Of a stretch of DNA of 64,000 bases, positions 55,561 to 64,000 are shown piece by piece. Made by a program: the position numbers and the translations under genes. This DNA is from Tetrapyrgos nigripes. Its lineage: Eukaryota > Basidiomycota > Agaricomycetes > Agaricales > Campanellaceae. The first letter of the stretch is position 1. Every line of letters starts with the position of its first letter. Under the pieces are notes generated by a model. It saw nothing but the letters and a program-made list of their open reading frames with translations. It had not been told where the DNA came from and ran no database searches. The stretch covers positions 1-64,000 of the forward strand of contig JAACJM010000235.1 in NCBI GenBank assembly GCA_013368315.1, read 5' to 3'.

Positions 55561-55573
55561 AAAGAGGGGGTAA
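55561..55573 (+). other. Polypurine tract of gypsy-1
   Basis: AAAGAGGGGG followed by TAA stands directly before the TGTCATG start of the 3' LTR; it is the usual primer site for plus-strand DNA synthesis. Confidence 0.75.
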
Positions 55574-55987
55574 TGTCATGAATCGCTCCCTACCTATTCA
55601 TTTCCTTTCTATTCCTTCTCCTTTACTACCTATTTCCCATCCTATTTACTTTTAAAACCCCTAAAACATTGACTGTTTTCCATCATCATCTATAGTTACC
55701 ATCTCTACAGATCTATGACTCACACTCTTATCTCCTCCGATTCCTATCTCCATGGACATTCTCACTGTCAATCACTCCATATGATCCAGTACCTTCATCT
55801 ATCTATATTTGACTCATTACTCTCTTGCTCTTGATGTTTCCACATGACACCATCTATTATTACTTACTATTTCTCATCTGTTCATATTTTACTTATATAC
55901 CTGTGATCCTTGTAACCTATTCCTTAGTTCGTTCACTTCGTCTCTGCTCCGTACTACTACTACGCAGTGTAGAGCCTAGTCAGCTTA

Positions 55988-56027
<40 letters not shown>

Positions 56028-56123
56028 CTTCTCTGTCTCTTTTAAACCAATATATTCTCTTGTAACTGGCTTTCTCGTATTGTGTGACTTGGGTGGTTAT
56101 TGAGTGTACTAGTAACCTTGACA
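55574..56123 (+). repeat. 3' LTR of gypsy-1
   Basis: 550 bp, from TGTCATGAATCGC to AGTAACCTTGACA. A CT microsatellite at about 55990-56025 is much longer than in the 5' LTR. The end sequence also matches the solo LTR at 44804-45220. Confidence 0.92.
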
Positions 56124-56635
56124 AGTATCTACATCATGTGGCATCAACAGAAATAGCAGCAGTAAGTCGCAGCCATGTTTCTGTCAGAAGGCTGCACATA
56201 TCACATGACTTTTGTGCCTTACTCAGTTAATTAGCCATCAAAATCCTCACACAGGTAGTCACATTTTATATAGATGCTTGCATAGAAGATTGCAGATAGA
56301 TGACAATGAGGTGAGCTGGGGTAATGATAAGAGTAAAGGTGAGATGGCTTACTTGGAACACATCCTTCTACACACCTCAATGTACGTGTCCATGGTCAAG
56401 GTAGTGTTGCACTTAGATTTGGCATGGTTGATGAAAGAGGCGAGGCAGAGTTGCATCTACGTGGTGTTGAGGAGGCATTGACAGAGAGTTGAAAGAGAGA
56501 TGATGGTGGTAGAGAGTAGAGTAGAAGCAGAGACATGTCAAGCTTTATCCAAAGCTAATGCCAAACAAGGTGCAAACAAGCACTTGACCACTGATGTCAG
56601 CACAAAACTTTAAGCAGGAATCCAGTTTTTATAGG
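56124..56635. other. Spacer between two retrotransposons, no feature recognised
   Basis: One short plus-strand frame (56212-56481) without known domain. No repeat match inside the window was noticed. Confidence 0.35.
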
Positions 56636-56990
56636 TGTCACAAAGAGGCAATCACTTAGATCGCGATAACGGCAACAGTGAGGAGCAATAAGTACAAAGA
56701 TGTATTAAATACCTAACAGACAGTAATAAGTACTAGAACTACAGTGCCCATCAGTAAAGGTGAAAGAAGTAATGAAAGGAAAGATACACACCTGGTCCCA
56801 ATGACAAAGAGGTCGAGATGGGGAACCAGGTGTCAGGACAGGGTTTATATATGTAAAAGTAAAGGTGTAAAGGAAGCTGTAACAGAAGCTGTATTGGAGA
56901 AATGAAAGGTCTGGTGCATAGCATGTGGAACAAGAGTCATATGGTGTAGATAAGAAGAAATAAATAGTACCAAATATAGACATCATGACA
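56636..56990 (-). repeat. 3' LTR of gypsy-2
   Basis: On the minus strand it runs from TGTCATGATGTC to CCTCTTTGTGACA, 355 bp. The adjacent polypurine tract is GTAGGAGGGGGGTAA (minus strand, 57005-56991). It matches 63082-63412, with CG against TG/CA differences prominent near the internal end. Confidence 0.88.
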
Positions 56991-57027
56991 TTACCCCCCT
57001 CCTACACTTCATCATCCTCAATGAATC

Positions 57028-58200
57028 CTAAATCTTTGTTGCCTCTGGGTGCTTCTTGTGGAATGCAGTGATCTTGTGCTTCGCATTTTTGAGGTTTGGA
57101 GCTGGCTCCCATGAGTTGTGACTGTCGTCGTACCCTTTCCACTTGATAAGGTATTCCAGTCGCCTCCATCATATCCTGCTATCCAGAAGGGTGTTCCACT
57201 TCATACTCAGGTTCATCCTCCCCCTCAAGGTATACTGGCTCTGGCTTGTCAGGTAAGAGCCCATTCACCAAATTACCCTTGTAGGGGAATACTGGGTGCA
57301 GACAATTAGGAGATTCAGGGAGGTCTAACCAATAGTCTAAATCTCCAACTTTTTCCACAATCTCGTATGGTCCCAACTGCTGGTCCCCCAACTTGTCACT
57401 TGAAAGTTTCAAGTCAATGTCTTCCACACTCAGCGAAACATAGTCCCCAACCTTGAACTGATGTCCCTTCTGTTTCCCCCTTTCATACCCTTCCTTTATA
57501 TGGCACTTAGCCAGGTGTAATGCTGATCCTGCATCTTTTCGAACCTGCCTTAGGACTTCGAGATGATCTTCTACATCTGGGATGCCTGTGTGATGGCCCA
57601 CCAGTATGTTGAACAGAGGAAGGTAGCCATAGGTCACCTCAAAAGGTGCCAAGCCATGTGCAGAGTGTGTGTGGGAGTTCAGAACAAACTTGGCCATAGG
57701 AAGGTGCTCTACCCAATCATCCTGCCTATAGTTAGTGTAGAGATGCAGGTATTTCTCCACTTCCTGGTTGGCTCATTCTGTCTGTCCATTCATCTGGGGT
57801 CAGTAGCCTGAGGAAAGGCTTGACTTGATCCCAAGACAGTCTAACAGAGAGCACATGGATTGGGCTGCAAACTGTGGACCACGATCTGACACAAAGCAAA
57901 GTGGGAGGCCATGAAGGCAGAAGATCTCTTGGTAATATAGGTCAGCAACAGTGGCAGTGATGTTAGAGGTGCAGGGAAGGGTATGGACTTGTTTTCCATA
58001 GAGGTCAGTGCAGATTAGGAGGATGGTAGCTGTGTAATGAGGTTGACTCTGACTTCTTCCCAGAGTCCTAAGGGTACATCCAGAGGTTGGATTACTGCTT
58101 GTGGATGACACTGTAGCTTCTTCCTGGTGCATTTGTTACATCCCTCAACATACTTCTCCATAAAGGAGCAAACAGTGGGCTACCAGAAGTGCAAGGTTAC
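57028..58200 (-). pseudogene. gypsy-2 integrase and chromodomain, inactivated
   Basis: Minus strand. Zinc finger remnant: GCNKCTRKKLQCHPQ (about 58140). Core: ATILLICTDLYGKQVHTLPC, FVSDRGPQFAAQSM and GQTE. C-terminal part: YRQDDWVEHLPMAKFVLNSH, FKVGDYVSLSVEDIDLKL, LGPYEIVEKVGDLDYWLDLP. After EYEVEHPSG the frame shifts and the chromodomain continues as [20 protein letters not shown] to the stop at 57028. TGA codons follow SLSSGY and NGQTE. Confidence 0.82.
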
Positions 58201-58214
58201 CAAGTTGTTGTGAC

Positions 58215-58607
58215 AGTATTATTTCAGGGTATTTTCATTCATTTTCTGTTTCTTTTCTTCATCAGTCACTGCCTTTTGATCATCTTTCCTTGATCATCTA
58301 TGCACAGCTATTATCCACTGTTTCATCCCTTTTGTGTGTGTCCTCGGACTTGTGAAACTGGTTATAAGGCATTTGGGCCTACAAATTGTGAATTGAAACT
58401 GTTGGTTATACCTTTGTGTGTTGAACTTATGTGTTGAATTTGTGTGCATTCATGCAAAAACCTATCAAAACCCCAAAAGTCCTTGTCGTACAAGTGAACT
58501 GTTGAGTATTCTGACTACTCAGAATGCTTGCACTTTACAATTTGTATAAAAGTCTCTAAGTTTGTGTTTGTTCTACACTTATGCAAAAGACACCTATTAT
58601 CAGATAT
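58215..58607 (+). repeat. R1 fragment at the RT deletion of gypsy-2
   Basis: Matches the last third of R1 (compare 48200-48545 and 61850-62140): shared blocks include GTGTCCTCG..ACTTG, GTGTGCATTCATGCAAA.CCT and a GTGAACTGTTGAGTATTCT-like segment. It joins integrase on one side directly to the start of RT on the other. Confidence 0.6.
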
Positions 58608-58609
58608 AA

Positions 58610-60575
58610 CCTTTGCAGACATTCTCATCAAGGAATTGATCAAGCTCCTGCTGTTCATTGATGGACATTGGGTGGCAGGTGCTCCAGGTACTAGTTCAAT
58701 AGCATGATCCCAGGGTTTGTGTACAGGGAGCTGTTCTGACTCAGCTTCAGAGAAATCCTGAGAGTAATCCTGATATTGAGGAGGGACTATCTCCTCAAAC
58801 AACTGTTTCAGTTTCATCCGATTTGCCTCTTCAGCCAGCTGTTGTGATTAAGTGAACCCTGCAGCACACCAGACCTCTTCTCCAGTGTCAGCAAGGATCC
58901 CTGCTTTCTTCCAGGAGCACCTTGTGGCTTCATTAGCACAAATACAATAGACTTGTGGTTCCTCCTCCTCCTTTTCCATTGCTGGATCCAGGGGCTGTGG
59001 GTACATGTGTTCCCTGAGGAACTGACTGGGTTGATTCTGAATCTGCACCTTCTAGGATGGTGTTTCCCCTTGGGGTTGGTCCAAAATTGGTAGCAACAAA
59101 CTGATCCTGATCAGGGACCTCTTCCACTGATGGGGGCAGTGCTATAGGGATTTGCAATTGGCCACTTGTCCAGTCAATCTGTGGGTTCATCTTATGCAAC
59201 CAGGGGAGACCCATGATGACATCTTCTCCACCTAAGTCCATGCCTCCTGTCCATCTGCTGTCATAGCTAGTTGGCAGAACTGATCTATATGCCCTGCTCA
59301 GTTAAGGGTCCCATCAATGTTGTAGACATCTAGGGGTTTGCAGAAGGGATAAGTTTGGATCCAGTGCTGCTTTACAAATGATTGTCCCAGGAACAGACCT
59401 GTAGCTCCACTGTCAACTAGGGGTTTGCAGAAGGGATAAGTTTGGATCCAGTGCTGCTTTACAAATGATTGTCCCAGGAACAGACCTGTAGCTCCACTGT
59501 CAACTATCGCCACTACCACTGTCTCATTTTATCTTCCTCAGAGTTTCACACATATACAGAAGTGAGAAGCACAAGATTCTATTTCAGGAATACTGGATAT
59601 GGTACATGAGGGAATAGAATCATACAAGGAACAAGAGAACATGTGGGTAGTCGAGGGTGTTCATGCTGTGTCAAAAACCCTGTTGGTTAGTGATGTTTCA
59701 GAGTAAAGCAGTTTGGTCAGTGATAGATTTCTGCAAGGCAGTGAGCACAGACAGCAATTCAGGCAGCGACAGTAGCAGTGGGGACAGAAGTGGGGGTAGA
59801 AGGGTGTGGATCATCAGGGAAGAGACTAAAAGAGTCACTCCCAGTGGCAGCCACACACTGTCTGCCTCAGCCTCCTCCTCTGGGCTGACCCATGTATCAG
59901 TCCTGACAGATGGAGAAGCGATGACCCATCCTCTCACAGTAGTCACACTTGTCCCATCCATGATTTCCATCTCATTGCAGGTGATCCCTGGAACCACAGC
60001 CATAGCAGCACCCCTGCATTGCCTTCTGGTAGTCCATGAAGATGCGTCTGTTACAGGAGGCATCAATGCCCATGGTATTAGGGTCACATGCAGAAGAGAA
60101 CTTGGAGAGGTATGGGGTAGGGCCAGTGACAGGCTTTCCTAGGAGTTCAGCTAGGGTCTGTTCCATGTGAAGTGCCAGATTCTTAGGGGCCTCCTTCTGT
60201 CCTAGCTCCACATTTGCCAATGGGAACAGTAGATCCTTATGAAGGTGCTTCCAGAATTTATACTGGAGGTCCTTATCTGAGAACCCGGTCTTCTCCACCC
60301 ACATCTTGAAGATCTGAGAGAACTCTGAGACTGTTTTATCTCCCTGCCTCAACACCTCAAGCTTGTTCTGGGCCAGCTGTTGCTCATTTGCTACCCCAAA
60401 CCAAACTTTCAGTGCATGGGTGAAATTGTCCCAGTTCCCTTCCCAGGGAAAGACTGCTCCAACTTCTTCTGCTCAGACCCCGCTGATATGACAAGCATAC
60501 TCTGCAGCCCTTTCTGCAGCAGGTCCCTCAGCAATGCACTTCCATGGGTCAAGTTTCCCATTATTGAGTTTGAGC
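58610..60575 (-). pseudogene. gypsy-2 gag (middle/end), protease and start of RT, inactivated
   Basis: Minus strand order: a capsid-like part containing LEVLRQGDKTVSEFSQIFKM and FWKHLHKDLLFPLANVEL; two zinc knuckles, CYGCGSRDH with a stop inside and CDYCERMGHRF; the protease with VDSGATGLFLGQSFV present twice (see 59330-59503) and GGEDVIMGLPWLHKMNPQID; then the linker before RT (VPPQYQDYSQDFSEAESEQL, HKPWDHAIELVPG). The RT palm and its YxDD motif are gone. Confidence 0.78.
59330..59503 (-). repeat. 87-bp tandem duplication in the gypsy-2 protease
   Basis: Two head-to-tail copies (59330-59416 and 59417-59503) that read the same by eye. Each encodes 29 residues including the catalytic Asp-Ser-Gly motif, and the frame is kept. 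Confidence 0.92.
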
Positions 60576-62142
60576 TGTTGATACACTGTACAAAATCACC
60601 ATATACATACTTAGATTTTGGTCCATAATATTAGTTTTTGACATTCTTTAAGGGAATAAGAGGACTAGGGTGAGCCCTGAACTGCTATTTAATACCTAGC
60701 AGGACTAGAAAACAATGGTACAATAATATTAAGTGCTTGTGGATGGTACTATGATAGATATGTATGAGTTGGAGTTATGATAGCAGACCCACCAAATAAT
60801 AAAGATAGCCTACAAAGGCTTTCGAATCCTATTATAACTACTAGTACTGCTAGTGTGATCCAAAGGGACAGTGAAGTGTGAGATAGCCCCTATTCGCAGG
60901 CATAGGAATGTGTAAGCAGCACAATTCTCAGCCGAAAGATCGATTGGAGAAGACAGTGCTAAGATCGGACATGCAGACAATATGTATCAGTAAATCCTGT
61001 AGTACTAAGACGGCTTCGAGGGAATCTTAAGTGTCTGTAAAAGGTACATGTGGATAAAAGTAGGACAAAGTATATATGTACAGGATCCCAGAGAGTTCAG
61101 CTATCCATCGGTACAGAGGGGATAGTGAATGGACATCTCTACACAGAGATATAAGGGACAGAAGCGCTAAATCACAGTACATCTGAATGATCAGAATACA
61201 ACCCAAATGGGTAGCGGTATTTCCAGATAAGGATAAATCTGTCAGTAAGTGTCTAGCTAGGTGTTGAAAGCGTAGAAGGGGGAATAAGTATGTGAACAGG
61301 ACTGCAGAAGAGCTGGACTCGTATGTAGGACTAAGTAGTAGACTGTTGGTAATGCATAGAGCATGTATAAAGCAAGATCAGAGAAAAGGGAAAGGAAAAC
61401 CAAATGGAATAAAGAAACTACGAGAAAACCCTATGCCCCTAGGGAGCGTTCTGAGTCATAGATGTGATGCTCACTAACCAGGACGGTACATGAAAACACC
61501 AGATGGCTTACAAAGAGGACTGAAGAAAATTCCTACGAATATTTAGATAATATTGGACAGTTTCTGTATACCCTAATAAGCAAGTCTTTACTTACAAGGA
61601 AATAGGTAGAACTCACTAACAGATTTTTCGATTTGTTTGTATTTTCTCTACCATACCTTTTAGTGGACATCAAAAAGAAATAAGTAACTGTATAGTTGTA
61701 GCTGCTAGTAGTATAAAAGGACCAGATATTACAAGTAGCTACTCAAGCCACATACTGTAGAGTATCAGATCTCGCTAGCAATAGTAGAGGACATGAAACA
61801 TGGACTAAAGCTTCTAAACAAACTTAACTGCACTCTCTGCGAGTATAAACATTGTGTTGGAGATAATAGAGTTTAAATTGAACATTTTGTGGTTATAACT
61901 GTGATCTCTGTGTTGACCTTTTGGTCTATTAAGTGTTTGATTTGGGACTCGTTGATCCCCTTGGTGTTAAACTTGTGTTTATTGTGTCGCGTGCTAAGTG
62001 CTAACTTCATTGAAAAACCCCAATCAAAAGTACTTATAGTACAAGTAAACTGGGAGTTTGAGTACTCATCTCATTTACATTTGTATATGGTTTTGTGTTT
62101 GGGTGTAGTTCCTAGCACTTAATTACAAAAACTACCTATTAC
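60576..62142 (+). mobile_element. LTR-like repeat R1, copy 2, inside gypsy-2 gag
   Basis: About 1.57 kb starting TGTTGATACACTGTAC. It has the same TATAAAAGGACCAGATATTA region (near 61713) as copy 1. It separates the N-terminal part of gag (62143 upward) from the rest. The exact 3' end is uncertain by about 15 bp and no target duplication is evident. Confidence 0.6.
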
Positions 62143-62880
62143 TGTTTCTGTTCTCCAGCCTAGAGAATGAAGAGAGATAGGAATGAGTCGAGTTTAGCTG
62201 GTTTGCCTTTGAATGGGGTGGGTTTGGGAATTTTGTCTGAGGATTCATGGACGGGTCTATTGACCAAATTGATGATTGCCTGTTGCAGTTGGTTTTGGTT
62301 GTTGACCAGAGCCTGAAGGAGGTTTTCAAGGGCAGCAGAGGACATGTCGATGTCAGTGATTGGGGAGGCAATGGGACTGAGTGAGGCTGGTGACACAGGA
62401 AGAGGAGATGGATTAGGTGCAAGTGTAGGACTGGGACAGACTGTTGGTATGGCTGAAGATGGAATAGGGGATACCAGAGGCAGAGGTGATGTTGGCACAG
62501 ATGGAGGACTAGAGGGGACAGAGACAGAAGTGAGGATGGAATGGAAGGTATGGCAGGTTGGGATAATGATATGGCTGTCTCCTGAGTTGTCTGCAAAGAG
62601 TGAAAGACCAGGAAGTGGGTTGTTGTAGGCATGTGGACAAGGCTGGGTTTCACAGTCCCAGTACTCTTCATGAGGGTGGTGGTGGCAGTCAGTGCGATCA
62701 CAGATGTCAAAGCCGTGCAGGTAGCTTGAACAGTCAAGGTCAGGTTCAGGGGAGAGCTGGGGCAATGTGGCTGGAGGTGGGGATGCAGATGCAGATGCAG
62801 TGGAGTAGGGACTGGCATCCCTCCTCCTTGAGGCTCAGGCTTAGGATTAGGGTTAGGGTTAGGCAGAGTCTAGAGCGGAG
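62143..62880 (-). pseudogene. gypsy-2 gag, N-terminal part
   Basis: Minus-strand frames rich in Pro, Ser and His lead to ALENLLQALVNNQNQLQQAI, a likely coiled segment, and KIPKPTPFKGKPAKLDSFLS, a typical opening of fungal Ty3 capsid. A run of PN repeats (62836-62861) is encoded by telomere-like TTAGGG units on the plus strand. A TAG interrupts the frame at the insertion side. Confidence 0.6.
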
Positions 62881-63081
62881 TTACTACGTAGTATATATAT
62901 GGTTTCCTCATGTCATTGGTAGTCAGATCTATGCCACCATGTTCCTGTAGGCATCCCTCTCTGGAGCAGCCCCAGGCTACTCCAGCAGAGGACTCAGCAT
63001 ATCTCCCAGATGTGGTGAGAACAGTTCCTGCAAGGATAACCTATACAGAGGTCACCAGTGAAGTAAGGGATCTCAACCTAA

Positions 63082-63412
63082 TGTCACAAAGAGGCAATCA
63101 CTTAGATAGTGATAATGACAACAGTGAGGAGCTAACAGACAGTGATAAGTACTAGAACTACAGTGCCCAGCAGTAAAGGTGAAAGAAGTAATGAAAGGAA
63201 AGATACACACCTGGTCCCAACAACAAAGAGGTCAAGATGGGGAACCAGGTGTCAGGACAGGGTTTATATATGTAAAAGTAAAGGTGTAAAGAAAGCTGTA
63301 AAAGAAGCTGTATCAGAGAAATGAAAGGTCCAATGTGTAGCATGTGGAATAAGAGTCATATGGTGTAAAGGTCTGAGGATACAGAAATAAATAGTACCAA
63401 ATATAGATGTTG
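63082..63412 (-). repeat. 5' LTR of gypsy-2, outer end missing
   Basis: Homologous to 56636-56990 (minus strand) but the outer dozen or so bases (TGTCATGATG...) are replaced by unrelated sequence at about 63413. Confidence 0.82.
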
Positions 63413-64000
63413 GAGTAGGGGTACCCAGTAGCCCTAGAGTCTATTTGTAGTTGTTTAGTGACAGCTTTAGGCACATCACGACCTGTATCAGTAGTCATAA
63501 TACAACATTGAGCATCCCATTCGACTAGCGCAGGCCACTCCATCTTGGTGATGAGAGCGGCATTCGAACCACACACAGAGTAAACGCATTCGCTAAACAC
63601 CGCACACCCACGAAACAGAAGCCAACGCATAATCATAACCACGCCACCATAACCAAGATTGCACAAAATAAACCTCGCAACAGTAGAGGCTGTTTCGTAG
63701 CATCAATCGCAGTTCCTACAGCATCATCCACACTCACCACCAAATCCTCATTAACAGAATCATCAGTAGACAATTCCACACACAACCTACCTCGCCACCT
63801 ATCCTTCCAGAGCCAAACGAGTCCTGGATAAATTACATCCAACGCTATAGATTGGAACTTCTGCATCCTTCAGCACTGCATTCATGAATCCCCTCTCACC
63901 CACCGACTCCAGAGCCACAACAGAAAACAAAACCAAATACATATGCCATGACAACGTCAATCCCAAAGTTCACAGGAGGGACAGATGAGAAACTAAATCC
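63413..64000. other. Right edge, no gene established
   Basis: A minus-strand frame at 63866-63633 (MQKFQSIALDVIYPGLVWLW, with a hydrophobic stretch LLRGLFCAILVMVAWL) could be an exon of a membrane protein or chance. It cannot be extended with confidence inside the window. Confidence 0.3.

Larger units (their letters stand above)
46590..56123 (+). mobile_element. Ty3/gypsy-1 chromodomain retrotransposon, full length but inactive
   Basis: Order on the plus strand: 5' LTR (truncated at its start and split by another repeat), a short upstream ORF, gag with a zinc knuckle, protease, reverse transcriptase, RNase H, integrase, chromodomain, an extra ORF, polypurine tract, 3' LTR. Integrase after RNase H plus a chromodomain makes it a chromovirus-type Ty3/gypsy element. 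At least eight in-frame TGA codons and several frameshifts are present in gag-pol. Confidence 0.9.
56636..63412 (-). mobile_element. Ty3/gypsy-2 chromodomain retrotransposon, rearranged
   Basis: Reverse orientation: 5' LTR 63412-63082, gag, protease, start of RT, integrase, chromodomain, 3' LTR 56990-56636. Most of RT and all of RNase H are missing. An R1 fragment sits at the deletion, and a second, longer R1 copy splits gag. Both LTRs and the domain order support one original element. Confidence 0.82.

Noticed and set aside
62836..62861. Interstitial telomere repeat (TTAGGGTTAGGGTTAGG)
   Set aside because: Only about three and a half units, and they fall in the gag frame of gypsy-2, where the opposite strand encodes a PN repeat. 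Codon repetition explains it as well as a telomere remnant.

Overview
The window looks like a repeat-rich, accessory part of a basidiomycete (agaricomycete) fungal genome. The reasons are short GT-AG introns (about 40-125 bp), a NACHT-WD40 NLR-type receptor with the usual agaricomycete tail, a Tnp2-type CACTA transposase, a CxC5/CxC6 cysteine cluster of a KDZ transposase, a DUF6589 gene, a RecQ-like helicase and chromodomain Ty3/gypsy elements. The species cannot be named from the sequence.

1-15.9 kb (host-like part). A truncated membrane-protein gene (minus strand) and a cytochrome P450 fragment (plus strand) lie at the left edge. A multi-exon gene of unknown function (5.5-8.1 kb, with apparent frameshifts) is followed by copies of a dispersed repeat. 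Then comes an apparently intact six-exon NLR-like gene (10.6-14.8 kb, 1321 codons before the stop, NACHT plus 14 WD40 repeats). Three CACGTG-containing direct repeats sit directly upstream of it. The unknown gene and the NLR share an N-terminal motif (LF..AH..S...NS.I.V).

15.95-39.51 kb (nested mobile DNA). A 23.6-kb region is bounded by 27-bp CACTG inverted repeats (26/27) and a TAA target duplication. It contains a tnp2 transposase gene and is best read as one CACTA/EnSpm-type element that has taken in others. These are: a complete 4.3-kb hAT element (8-bp target duplication, intact-looking transposase) sitting inside another gene; an 8.1-kb CACTG element (TAT duplication) with 421-bp arms that appear identical, filled with about 330 copies of a 22-bp tandem repeat that flips orientation near its right end; and a divergent DUF6589/RecQ-helicase gene pair flanked by its own 36-bp inverted repeats, whose DUF6589 gene is split by a 279-bp CACTG MITE.

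39.5-64 kb. Decayed KDZ-type and cysteine-rich genes are followed by a solo LTR, a full-length but inactivated chromodomain Ty3/gypsy element (plus strand) with an intact extra ORF between pol and the 3' LTR, and a second, heavily rearranged chromodomain element (minus strand). A 1.6-kb LTR-like repeat with a TATAAAAGG box has inserted into both.

Across the window most nonsense mutations in transposon genes are TGA where the family expects arginine (CGA to TGA). Differences between paired LTRs and between array units are largely CG/TG or CG/CA. That points to CpG methylation and deamination of mobile DNA. The hAT element and the arms of the satellite element do not show this decay, so they look younger than their surroundings. 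Exon boundaries and alignments were made by eye.
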